This document shows, piece by piece, positions 36,295-45,049 of a DNA stretch of 64,000 nt. The position numbers and the translations under genes are program-made. Source of the stretch: Promethearchaeota archaeon (GTDB taxonomy: Archaea; Asgardarchaeota; Lokiarchaeia; Helarchaeales; RDOG01); NCBI GenBank assembly GCA_011365055.1, contig RDOG01000005.1, positions 124,001-188,000 of the forward strand, read 5' to 3'. The notes beneath the pieces were generated by a model. The model saw only the letters and a program-made list of their open reading frames with translations, was not told the DNA's origin and did not search any database. Numbering within the stretch: the first letter of the stretch is position 1; each line of letters opens with the position of its first letter.

Positions 36295-36558
36295 GTGACA
36301 ATAATGACTTTTCGGATACTAATAAACGAAGATTTATGCATGGGTTGTAGTAATTGTGTGAACCATTGTCCAATAAGCCAACGTATAGAACCTGATCTAA
36401 TTCAAGGATGTTCTCCAAAAACAAATGATGTCATTTTTAAATTAATTAATGGAAAATCTCGAGTTTTTAATCAGATTTTATGTGAAAAAAAAGAGTTTCC
36501 TTGTAAAATATGCATGGAAATGTGCCCCAAAAATGCAATACATGTTTTGGAGGATTAA
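36295..36558 (+). CDS. Small 2x[4Fe-4S]-type ferredoxin
   Basis: A ferredoxin-like protein of about 87 residues. The first cluster motif is CMGCSNCVNHCPIS; the second uses LC and CKICMEMCPKNAI. A 40-residue insert separates them. It resembles the small ferredoxin-like subunits that accompany formylmethanofuran dehydrogenase and Hdr complexes. Start GTG 36295 or ATG 36304. It faces the Hdr operon (convergent, 87 bp apart) and so is not in that transcript, but its place suggests it may serve that complex. Confidence 0.75.
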   Translation: MTIMTFRILINEDLCMGCSNCVNHCPISQRIEPDLIQGCSPKTNDVIFKLINGKSRVFNQILCEKKEFPCKICMEMCPKNAIHVLED

Positions 36559-36584
36559 TTGTATAATATAATAAAAGTAGAAAT

Positions 36585-36631
36585 ATTTAAATCCGAAACT
36601 CTTTGCAAGAGGAGTCGTCTCATAACTAAAC
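36585..36631 (-). promoter_or_regulatory. Candidate SECIS element in the 3' UTR of the hdrA selenoprotein gene
   Basis: Minus-strand RNA starting 15 nt after the last TGA folds as follows: helix 1 GUUUA/UAAAU; internal loop GUU/U; core AUGA (36623-36620) facing GGAU (36594-36591); helix 2 GACGACUC/GAGUUUC with a small internal loop; apical loop CUCUUGCAAA. AUGA facing a GA-containing strand, with unpaired A residues in the apical loop, is the eukaryotic SECIS signature. Published work on Lokiarchaeota reported eukaryote-like SECIS structures, which fits. Helix 2 is short for a eukaryotic SECIS, and an alternative hairpin (CTCTT/AAGAG) competes for the apical loop. Confidence 0.5.
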
Positions 36632-36645
36632 TTTTATTATAAGAT

Positions 36646-38643
36646 TCATTCTTCTTCGGATTTTTTTTGAAAGGTGTTTTGTTCTGAGAGTAATGCATCG
36701 ATATAAGGATTCAATTGGGAATTTCTATAGGATCTTAGCGTCATGGCATTATTCCTGCAAACTGCGCAACAAGCCCCGCAACCTCGGCAAGTAATTTCAT
36801 CAATTATAATCTTATCATCCTTTAAGCTAATAGCTTCATAGGGACAAGTTTCAATACACAAGCCACATCTCGTACATAATTCTTCATCAGATACTGCACG
36901 AATCAACTCGATCTCATAAATACCTTGATGGATTGGAATCGCGGCTGCGGATGCTGCACCTTTAGCCATTGTAACGGAATGATCTACGGACATCGGTCCT
37001 TGTGCAGAACCTGCGACAAATATTCCCGGTACTTTAGTTCCAATTGGATCAAGTCGAGCATGAAATTCCTTGATATAACCATCAGAACTCTTTTCAAGCC
37101 TTAAGATCTCGGAGATCTCTTTTGTACCACTACTTGGCTCCATTGCGACGGATAAAACAACAAGATCACATTCATATTTCCTAAATTTGTTCATTAAGGT
37201 ATCTTCCATTCTAACGAGCAAATTTTTAGATTCTGGATCTTCTCTTATATTCGTGAAATTGCCCCGAATGAATTTAATTCCTGATTGTCTAATACGTTTG
37301 TAATATTCTTCATAATATTTACCAGGAGTCCTCATATCCATGTAAGCTATTGTAATATTTGCTGTCGGATCATGTTGTTTTATTAATGAAGCATTTTTTA
37401 AAGCTACCAAGCAACAGACACCAGCACTGCAATATTGATTATCTTGAATATTTCTGGATCCTACGCATTGTATCATAAGAATATTTTTAGGGTGTTTTTC
37501 ATCAGAAATTCTTCGTAATTCACCAAATGTGGGACCATTAGGAGCTATCAAACGTTCAAGTTCTAGTTGGGTGATGACATTTGCATATTTTCCATATCCA
37601 TATTGTCCAGTTGGGTCAAATGGTTTGAAACCTGTAGTTATGATGATCGTTCCAACTTTTACATTTACTTCTTTTGATTTTTGATCGAAATCTATTGCTT
37701 CAGGCTCGCAAGCTTTCTTACATAGACCACACTTAATGCATGCATCAGCATCAATAGTATATTTCAATGGGACTGCTTGTGCAAATAATGAATAGATAGC
37801 TTTTCTGCCATCCATACCACAATTGAATTCATTTGGCACAATGACGGGACAAATAGGAGAGCAGGCTCCACAACCCGTACATTTGTCTTCAATAACAAAT
37901 CGAGCTTTTTTTTCAATTTTAACTGAGAAATTACCGATATGGCCTGAAATTTCCTTGACTTCGCTATATGCATAAAGATTTATGTTAGGGTGAGCAGCAC
38001 ATTCTAGCATTAATGGACCCAATATTCATATGCAACAATCATCAGTTGGAAATATGCGATCTAATTTTGCAGCATTACCACCAATAGTAGTGGATTTTTC
38101 TACTAAATGAACTTTTAATCCTTGATCTCCTAAATCTAATGCAGCTTGCATTCCTGCAATTCCGCCTCCAATGATCAATACTTCTTTTTCTACTTGAACT
38201 TTTTTAATTGGAATGATTTCAGCTTGTCGAACTTTTTCAACTGCTGCTCGAACTAAATCTTTAGACTGATCTGTCCCATCAGATTTTTCAAGCATATGAA
38301 CAAACGAACAATGTTCTCTGATATTAACAAATTCAAGATAATTGGGATCTAATCCGCTTTCTTTTAAGACCTTTTTAAACACGGGTAAGTGCGTTTTAGG
38401 AGTGCATGAAAGGATAACTATTCGGTTGAGATTATTTTCCTTGATTTTTTGGTTTATTAACGTGGCACCTGCTTCCGTACACATGGAAAGATATTCTTCT
38501 GAAACTACGACATTTGGAAGTTTTGCAGCATAAGTAACTAAATTTGGCACTTCTATAAAATCCGCGATATTACGACCTCAGCGACAAGTAAATACACCTA
38601 TGCGAATCTCTTCATTTTCCGCGATTTGCTTCAACACCTCCAT
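36646..38643 (-). CDS. hdrA: HdrA-like selenoprotein with two in-frame TGA (Sec) codons
   Basis: One frame of 665 residues interrupted only by TGA at 38578-38580 (residue 22) and 38026-38028 (residue 206). Both sit where HdrA has conserved cysteines: residues 20-23 read C-R-TGA-G against C-H-C-G in the neighbouring HdrA (39058-42165), and residues 203-206 read C-C-I-TGA against C-S-I-C. Everything after each TGA matches HdrA: FAD-binding GGGIAGMQAALDLG, CTGCGACSPICP, CIKCGLCKKAC, CTRCGLCIETCP and CRGCGACCAVC. HdrA is the flavoprotein of electron-bifurcating heterodisulfide reductase. The ATG at 38643 overlaps mvhD. The final stop is also TGA, backed by TAATAA two codons later. Confidence 0.88.
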
Positions 38644-39055
38644 TACCTTTTTTAAATGGAGAAGGCCCTAATTCTTTAATTTTTTTAGTAAAATCAATGA
38701 TTACTTGTTGAAATTTTTGTCCTTCTCCAGCAGAGACCCATTCTAAACGCAATCTATCTGAAAATCCAATCACATCCAGAACTTTGATTAGATTCTGCAT
38801 CCGTTCTTGAGTCTGAAGATTTCCACTAATATAATGACAATCACCAATATGACATCCACCAACTAATACCCCATCTGCACCTTCTTCAAGACTTTTTAGG
38901 ACAAATATAGGATCAACACGACCGCTACACATTACACGTATTATTCTTACGGATGGTGGATATTGAAACCTACTTAAACCTGCTAAATCCGCACCTGCAT
39001 ATGAACACCAATTACATAAAAACGCCACGATGGTAGGTTGGAATTCATTTTTCAT
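38612..39055 (-). CDS. mvhD: MvhD-like Fe-S subunit linking hydrogenase/dehydrogenase to HdrA
   Basis: A 147-residue protein of the MvhD/VhuD/FlpD family. Cysteine motifs: FLCNWCSYAGADLAG, VMCSGRVDP and GCHIGDCHY, holding a [2Fe-2S]-type cluster that passes electrons to HdrA. All positions that are Sec in some archaeal VhuD proteins are encoded here as Cys. It overlaps the start of the two-Sec hdrA by 32 bp and starts 2 bp after the tandem HdrA gene, so it is in the same operon. The C-terminus is basic and Gly-rich. Confidence 0.9.
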   Translation of the reverse strand: MKNEFQPTIVAFLCNWCSYAGADLAGLSRFQYPPSVRIIRVMCSGRVDPIFVLKSLEEGADGVLVGGCHIGDCHYISGNLQTQERMQNLIKVLDVIGFSDRLRLEWVSAGEGQKFQQVIIDFTKKIKELGPSPFKKGNGGVEANRGK

Positions 39056-39057
39056 AA

Positions 39058-42000
39058 TTAATACACTATGGCTTTATTTTTATTAAATAAATCAATTATC
39101 ATATCTAATATTTCTTCACTTCTAAAATGTTTCTGACTTATCGCCCGGACCGGACATTTTGGAACACACGTACCACATCCTTTACAAATAGCTTCATTTA
39201 CCTTCGATTGTGTCGTAACAAATTCTCCTTCTTCCAATACTTTTTTTACATTTGTAACTAATTCGATAGCACCATAAGGACAAACTTTCAAACACGTACC
39301 ACACCCAATACATTTTTGTGGATCTATATGGGAAACGATCCCCTCAGCATATGTAAAGTCTTTACTTAAGAATCGCACTGCTCTTGAACTCGCACCACTT
39401 GCTTGTGTTATCGATTCAATTATATCCTTTGGATATGGTGCAGAGCCTCCTACGAAAATGCCTTCTGTCGCAAAATCCAAAGGTCTTAATTTCAGATGAG
39501 CTTCCAAGAAGAATGGAGGATTATCCTTTACTAATGGAACTTTTAACAATTTTGATAGTTCTTCGTTTTCTTTTGGAGGAATCATTGGTGTTACTAAGAC
39601 TAACAGATCAGGATCAATGGTTATTTCTTCATTTACTAATTTATTAAAAATTTTTAATTCAATTTTATTTTTTTTAGTTGTTATTTCCGGCTTTTTATTA
39701 AGACCATATCTAACAAAAGTTGCTAATTTCCTTGTATAGCGATAAAATTTTTCATTAATTTTACCAGCCATTTGCATGTCTCTATATAATACAGAGATTT
39801 CTAAATCGGGATTCATTTTTTTCAAGATATTTATATTCTTCATGGCATATTGGCAACATACTTTAGAGCAATAAGTGAATAGCCCTTTAGCTTCACGAGA
39901 ATGATAACATAAATAGAAAGTAATTTTCTTAATATCATTAAAAAACTTAGGATTCGCATTCATTTTCTTTTCTAGTTGTAGGTTTGTAATGATTTTATCA
40001 TTTGTTTGTGTAAGCTCTGGGACTAATTCTATTCCTCCTGTTGTCACAATTATGACACCTGCATCGATTTTTCTTTCTTTTTCATTAGCAATTTTTATTT
40101 TAGCGTGAAAATTTCCAACATATCCACTCAATTCTGTAATTTGTGAATTATTATAAATTCTTATTTTTGGATCACTAACAACCCTTGAATAAAAAAGTTT
40201 CAAGAATTCTGCAGCTTTTTCCTCTGTTGGATAAATTAAATGAATATCTTTTATAAGCCCTCCTAATTTTTCACCTTTATTTATTATATAAGCTATAAAA
40301 CCTTGAGTAGCAATATCTAATGCAGCACGCATTCCAGATATACCACCACCAATAATTAGTGCTCTTTTATTTATTGGTATTTTTATTTCTTGGAGAGGCT
40401 GCAATTTCCGAGATTTTGCTATACCCATTCGCACTAAATCTTTTGCCTTTTCTGTAGCACTTTCAGGATCATGCATATGAACCCAAGAGCATTGCTCTCG
40501 GATATTTACAAATTCAAACAAGTAGGGATTTAAACCCCCCTCCTTACAAGTTTCTGCAAATAAAGGTTCATGAGTTCTGGGAGTACAAGAAGCAACAATA
40601 AAGCGATTTAAATCGTACTCTTGTATCACGTCTTTTATACGTTGTTGAGTATCTGAACTGCAAGTATATAAATTTGATTCAGCAAATTCAACGTTGGGCA
40701 ATGTTTTTGCATAAGCAGCAACTGCTTTTGAATCAAGAAAACCTCCAATGTTAGAACCACAATGGCAAACCATTACACCAATTCGAGGTTCATCATCAAT
40801 TCTTACAATTTTTTCTGGAATTGGATATTCTTTTTCTCTAGCTAGCTGTCCTCTGACATTTGATATGATTCCAGATACCCTCGCTGCTGCTGCACTTGCT
40901 TCTGCAACGGATTCCGGAATATCTTTTGGTCCTTGTGCACATCCGCATATAAATACGCCTGGTTTTGATGTTTTTAGCTGAGAATATCCGTGTATACCCG
41001 TAAAAAAACCATATTCATCTAGCTCAATGCCTAAAATTTTTGCTAATCTTTCATTTTCTTTGTTGGGGATTAATGCAGTTGCCAATACTACTAAATCAAA
41101 TTCTTCTTCATGTGGTTCTCCCGTATCGATGTCTTCATACATTAAAATTAAGTTTTTGGATATAGGATCCTCTTCAATATTAGAAATTTGGCCATATACA
41201 TATTTAATATTGTATTCGTTTTGAGCTCTCATAATATATTCATTAAAACCTTTGCCATAAGCTCTAATATCATTTCTAAAAATAATGCATTCTACTTCTG
41301 GATTATGTTCTTTAGTAATCATGGCTTCTTTTGCTAAATACATACAACAAACTGAGGAACAATAAGGAACACCCCTTCTTACATTACGTGAACCAATACA
41401 AGATAAAAATGCAATTTTATGAGCATGTTTTCTGTCAAAAGGTCTCACAATTTGACCTTGAGTTGGACCAGAAGCACACATTAATCGTTCGAATTGCATA
41501 CTTGATATGACATTATCATATTGAATTCCGAATTCAGGTAATTTAGTTGCATCAAATAAATCCACACCAGTGGAAACAATAATAGCGCCAACACTTAATG
41601 TTATATCTTGAGGTCTTTGCTTGAAATCTATTGCCTGAGCTTGACAATTTTTTGCGCAAGCACCACATAATTCTCCATTTGATAACATATAAATGCAATG
41701 ATTAGCATCAATGGTATATATAGGAGGAACAGATTGTGGACTTGGAATAAAAACCGCACATCTTGTACCAAGTTCTTCATTGAATTCATCGGGAATATTT
41801 CTTGAAGGGCATATTTTGGCACAATCTCCGCAGTTTTTACAAGTATCTTCTTTAATATAACGAGGTTTTTTTGTTAATGTAACAATAAAATTACCTAAAT
41901 TACCAGAAACTTTCTCCAATTCACAATAAGTATAAAGTTCTATATTTGGGTGTCTTGCAGCTTCAACTAATTTCGGTGCTAAAATGCAAATGGAACAATC

Positions 42001-42165
42001 ATTGGTTGGAAAAGTTTTATCTAATTGAGACATTTTTCCTCCAATATTTGGTTTTGAATCAACTAAATAGACTCTAAAACCCATATCAGCTAAATCTAGA
42101 GATGCTTGGATTCCAGCAACACCTGCACCTAAAACTAAAACTGCACCAACTCGATTTGTAGACAT
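39058..42165 (-). CDS. hdrA: Tandem HdrA (HdrA-HdrA fusion)
   Basis: A 1035-residue protein made of two HdrA-like units. Unit 1 (about 1-440) starts directly with an FAD module (LVLGAGVAGIQASLDLA, FPTNDCSICILAPK) and two ferredoxin-type sites (CKNCGDCAKICP, CGACAKNCQ). Unit 2 (about 450-1035) starts with the HdrA N-terminal domain (VMVCHCGSNIGGF, VASCTPRTHEPLF), then a second FAD module in which the CSIC cysteines are lost (the site reads PTEEKAAEF), and ends with CIGCGTCLKVCPYGAI and CKGCGTCVPKCP. Fused HdrA proteins may wire two flavins together. It lies between FrhB and mvhD in the operon. Confidence 0.88.
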   Translation of the reverse strand: MSTNRVGAVLVLGAGVAGIQASLDLADMGFRVYLVDSKPNIGGKMSQLDKTFPTNDCSICILAPKLVEAARHPNIELYTYCELEKVSGNLGNFIVTLTKKPRYIKEDTCKNCGDCAKICPSRNIPDEFNEELGTRCAVFIPSPQSVPPIYTIDANHCIYMLSNGELCGACAKNCQAQAIDFKQRPQDITLSVGAIIVSTGVDLFDATKLPEFGIQYDNVISSMQFERLMCASGPTQGQIVRPFDRKHAHKIAFLSCIGSRNVRRGVPYCSSVCCMYLAKEAMITKEHNPEVECIIFRNDIRAYGKGFNEYIMRAQNEYNIKYVYGQISNIEEDPISKNLILMYEDIDTGEPHEEEFDLVVLATALIPNKENERLAKILGIELDEYGFFTGIHGYSQLKTSKPGVFICGCAQGPKDIPESVAEASAAAARVSGIISNVRGQLAREKEYPIPEKIVRIDDEPRIGVMVCHCGSNIGGFLDSKAVAAYAKTLPNVEFAESNLYTCSSDTQQRIKDVIQEYDLNRFIVASCTPRTHEPLFAETCKEGGLNPYLFEFVNIREQCSWVHMHDPESATEKAKDLVRMGIAKSRKLQPLQEIKIPINKRALIIGGGISGMRAALDIATQGFIAYIINKGEKLGGLIKDIHLIYPTEEKAAEFLKLFYSRVVSDPKIRIYNNSQITELSGYVGNFHAKIKIANEKERKIDAGVIIVTTGGIELVPELTQTNDKIITNLQLEKKMNANPKFFNDIKKITFYLCYHSREAKGLFTYCSKVCCQYAMKNINILKKMNPDLEISVLYRDMQMAGKINEKFYRYTRKLATFVRYGLNKKPEITTKKNKIELKIFNKLVNEEITIDPDLLVLVTPMIPPKENEELSKLLKVPLVKDNPPFFLEAHLKLRPLDFATEGIFVGGSAPYPKDIIESITQASGASSRAVRFLSKDFTYAEGIVSHIDPQKCIGCGTCLKVCPYGAIELVTNVKKVLEEGEFVTTQSKVNEAICKGCGTCVPKCPVRAISQKHFRSEEILDMIIDLFNKNKAIVY

Positions 42166-42177
42166 TATTTTATCAAC

Positions 42178-43245
42178 CTAATTCTTAATTTTATTTTTTT
42201 TAATATTCTCCAAAACTCTTATAGAATCGAGATCTTTCTGTGTCAACTGAATTGTTTTAAAATAATCTTTTTTAAGCGCACGCTCAAAGATTTCCCGACC
42301 TTTTTTATTTCTTACTATAATTGTTGAATATCCACTCTTGGAACCAATACTACCTACCGAAATATCCGCATAGAGATTTGAAAAATCTACACAATAATGA
42401 CAAGCAGAATTAGTATAAGGATCCAATTCCTTTACTGCAACACTGATAGGTTCATCGTTTCCATCTATTTGAATCAATAACTTTCCTTTCGAAATATTCA
42501 TTCGTTTTAAAGAATCAATTGAAATCTTTAATTTCTTACTCACAAATTCTTCCATTATTTTATCATATTGAAAATTTTCCATGCAAAATAGACCAATTGT
42601 ATATTTGATTACATTGGATGGAAATATCTGTGAATTTGTTTTATAACTTTGTAATTTCTTTATTGCTAAAATTTGGCAGGGAGTTCCAACAAATGCTATT
42701 CTTAATTTATTAACATCACCATAGGGCAAATCTAAATCTTCTATTAAATGTTTTAAAGTCAAAATTGAGACATTAGGGGAAATATTATAACGGGTTCCAG
42801 AACTAGATTTTAATTCTTCTTTGTTTTGAATAATTATTGGTTCTGGTTTCCAATCTTTATTGAATTTACTTACAAGAGCTCCATCTATTAATTTTTCATC
42901 AAAAAGGAATTTGATAATTGTTGTTACAATACCTCCATCTTGACAACGTGCTTTAATTTCTTTATCATTTGTCCTAGCAGAAAACGTATTACCCAAACTT
43001 ATTTTTGGATCATATTTTTCAGTGAATTCCATATTATAACTAGATCTAGGACAGAAATTTAGGCATAAATTACATTCTAAGCATTCGTTTACTTCTGAAC
43101 TTTCCTTTGAATCGATCATATTCGGTTTTAAATCGTGTAATTCTAAACAATGAGCAGGACAAACAGCAACACAAGTCCCACAACTTGTACATTTTCCCGT
43201 TTCAATAATTTTTTCCTTTAATTCAAAAAATTTTGATTGACTCAT
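42178..43245 (-). CDS. FrhB/FdhB-like F420-type oxidoreductase subunit
   Basis: A 355-residue protein with two N-terminal [4Fe-4S] motifs (CTSCGTCVAVCP, CLECNLCLNFCP) and the FrhB domain with 'CQDGGIVTTII', 'SSSGTRYNISP' and FVGTPCQI. FrhB-type subunits carry FAD and exchange electrons with F420. In Hdr complexes they allow F420H2 or a similar carrier to be an electron donor or acceptor. It starts 18 bp after the HdrD-like gene and ends 12 bp before the tandem HdrA, consistent with one transcript. Confidence 0.85.
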   Translation of the reverse strand: MSQSKFFELKEKIIETGKCTSCGTCVAVCPAHCLELHDLKPNMIDSKESSEVNECLECNLCLNFCPRSSYNMEFTEKYDPKISLGNTFSARTNDKEIKARCQDGGIVTTIIKFLFDEKLIDGALVSKFNKDWKPEPIIIQNKEELKSSSGTRYNISPNVSILTLKHLIEDLDLPYGDVNKLRIAFVGTPCQILAIKKLQSYKTNSQIFPSNVIKYTIGLFCMENFQYDKIMEEFVSKKLKISIDSLKRMNISKGKLLIQIDGNDEPISVAVKELDPYTNSACHYCVDFSNLYADISVGSIGSKSGYSTIIVRNKKGREIFERALKKDYFKTIQLTQKDLDSIRVLENIKKNKIKN

Positions 43246-43263
43246 TCATCTTACCTAAATTTT

Positions 43264-44469
43264 TTATATCAAGTAAAGTGCTTTTGCCATAAATACAGAC
43301 AAATCGGTAATTTCAATATCAAATTTATGAAATCCATGCAAAATAGTTTCTCTTTTCAAACAATTAAAATGCATTTGACATTTTGGACACGTTGTTATGA
43401 GGGTATCAGCATTAGTTCTTTCAGCTTCTTGAAGTCTTGCATTTCTTAGAAATTTCGTATGCGTATTACAATTATTCCAACCAGTAATTCCACAACATTG
43501 AGCTTCTTCTCGAATCCTTTCCATTTCAATAAGTTCAGTACCATCAATAACTTGTAAAATTTCTCGTGGTGCATCAAAAATACCTAACTGGCGACCCATT
43601 CTACAAGGATCATGGTAGGTAACTTTTCGTTCAAAATTATAAGGGAAAGAAAATTCGTTTTTCTTGATTTTTTCTGCAATAAATTCTGCAAATGATATCA
43701 CTTCAAACTTTGGTTTCCTAATATATCTCGGATAATCTTTCTTGAAGGTTCTTAATCCTTCAGCACAACTAAAAATAACAGTTTTAATTCCTGCTTCTTC
43801 AATATTTTTAATATTTTGTTCACCAAGTTTGATAAAAGTATTTAAATCACCAGACCATATAGAATCGTGTCCACAACATTTTTCTTTATCCAAAATGACA
43901 GGTTCTATGTCTATTTTGTTTAAAATTTTAATCGTAGCTTCTGTAATTTGAGAATAATCAACACCAATATTGAATTGATGTTGTTCGTAATACGAAAGGG
44001 GAGCACATCCAACAAAATACATTATGTCAGATTCACCTGGTTTTGAAATCTTAATTCCTTCAGGTAATAATTTTAACCTTTTTGGGACAATTTTTTCGTG
44101 AGCCATAAGACGTGAGAGACTTTGGTAATAACTGAAGTGAGCTTCTTCAAGACCAGTTTTTTCTCTATTCTCAATAGCTTGAATCCGGCAGTTTTGAATA
44201 AAATCTGCAAATTTAACCCCCTGTGGACATATTGAAGTACACCTATCACAGGTTAGACAGTACCAAATCTTATAATTTCTTTTTTCTTCAGTTATATATT
44301 CAGATGCTATGTATCTAGGACTAAATCGTGGAATTAATTCAGATACAGGACAAGCTTCTGAACATTTTCCACATTGATAACACATATTTATTATTTTTTG
44401 AACTTCTTCATTATCTACAGCTTGATATTTTGATTTTTCTGATTTTAAAACCAATTTTTTCATGTCCAC
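43264..44469 (-). CDS. HdrD-like (HdrC-HdrB fusion) iron-sulfur protein
   Basis: A 401-residue protein. The N-terminal 110 residues are HdrC-like with two [4Fe-4S] motifs (CYQCGKCSEACP, CLTCDRCTSICP). The rest has two CCG domains: CAPL ... CCGHDS ... SCAEGL and DPCRMGRQLG ... CCGITGW ... TCPKC. In HdrB/HdrD these bind the noncubane clusters that reduce heterodisulfides. The physiological disulfide here is unknown. First gene of the operon; ATG 44463 or GTG 44469 may be the start. Confidence 0.85.
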   Translation of the reverse strand: MDMKKLVLKSEKSKYQAVDNEEVQKIINMCYQCGKCSEACPVSELIPRFSPRYIASEYITEEKRNYKIWYCLTCDRCTSICPQGVKFADFIQNCRIQAIENREKTGLEEAHFSYYQSLSRLMAHEKIVPKRLKLLPEGIKISKPGESDIMYFVGCAPLSYYEQHQFNIGVDYSQITEATIKILNKIDIEPVILDKEKCCGHDSIWSGDLNTFIKLGEQNIKNIEEAGIKTVIFSCAEGLRTFKKDYPRYIRKPKFEVISFAEFIAEKIKKNEFSFPYNFERKVTYHDPCRMGRQLGIFDAPREILQVIDGTELIEMERIREEAQCCGITGWNNCNTHTKFLRNARLQEAERTNADTLITTCPKCQMHFNCLKRETILHGFHKFDIEITDLSVFMAKALYLI

Positions 44470-45049
44470 AGATTTTTAATAAATTTTATTAATTAAAATA
44501 AATGATTTAACAATTTTTATTAATCCAACTACTTTGAGATATTTAAAAAATCTTATCAAGATCATAAAGAAAATATAACCTTATTAATTTTTGAATCCAA
44601 GTCATTATATTCTAAAAAATATAGGGGATTCAGACTTTGAAAGGAAAATTTAAGGTGTTTAAAATAATTTTTTATTTAATAAATCGTTAATCATCAATAA
44701 TATATCTTCATTTCTAAAATAATTTTAACTTAACACTTAAATTGAAAGTCTAAGAACGCATTATCCGCTTCTATTACATAATATTTCTTGTAATTAATTA
44801 TTATAATGAATATTATCAAATTATAAACATATAGAGCTAAGAGAATCTCCAAAATTGTAAAAATCAATTATGCAATTACTTAAAATTATAAAAATATGAT
44901 AGAAAAACTACTTTCAGAAAAGGGAGATATGTTATTATTTAAAATAGTTACAATTATAAAAAAGAAAAAATTCTTATCTCTTAATTTTTTTAAGAAAATA
45001 GTTATTAATGACAATATATAGAATAAAAAGAATAAAAATTAGAGAAGAT
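44470..45049. other. Intergenic between the Hdr operon and fwdB
   Basis: About 580 bp, AT-rich. It must contain the promoter of the Hdr operon (toward 44470) and the end of the fwd transcript (toward 45049). It contains a short vestige of an HdrA C-terminus (44659-44724). No other gene or RNA was recognised. Confidence 0.6.
44659..44724 (-). pseudogene. Vestige of an HdrA C-terminus
   Basis: Minus-strand codons read NYFRNEDILLMINDLLNKKL and then Phe and a stop, closely matching the end of the tandem HdrA (HFRSEEILDMIIDLFNKNKA). A stop lies just before it in frame, so only about 21 codons survive. It implies that another HdrA gene once ended here, upstream of the present operon. Confidence 0.55.

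Noticed and set aside
36646..38643. hdrA as a pseudogene broken by two nonsense mutations
   Set aside because: Both TGA codons sit on conserved cysteines, the frame never shifts, and the rest of the protein keeps every Fe-S and flavin motif.
38612..39055. MvhD as a further selenoprotein
   Set aside because: All cluster positions (CNWC, CSGR, GCHIGDCH) are Cys codons and no in-frame TGA is present before the stop.
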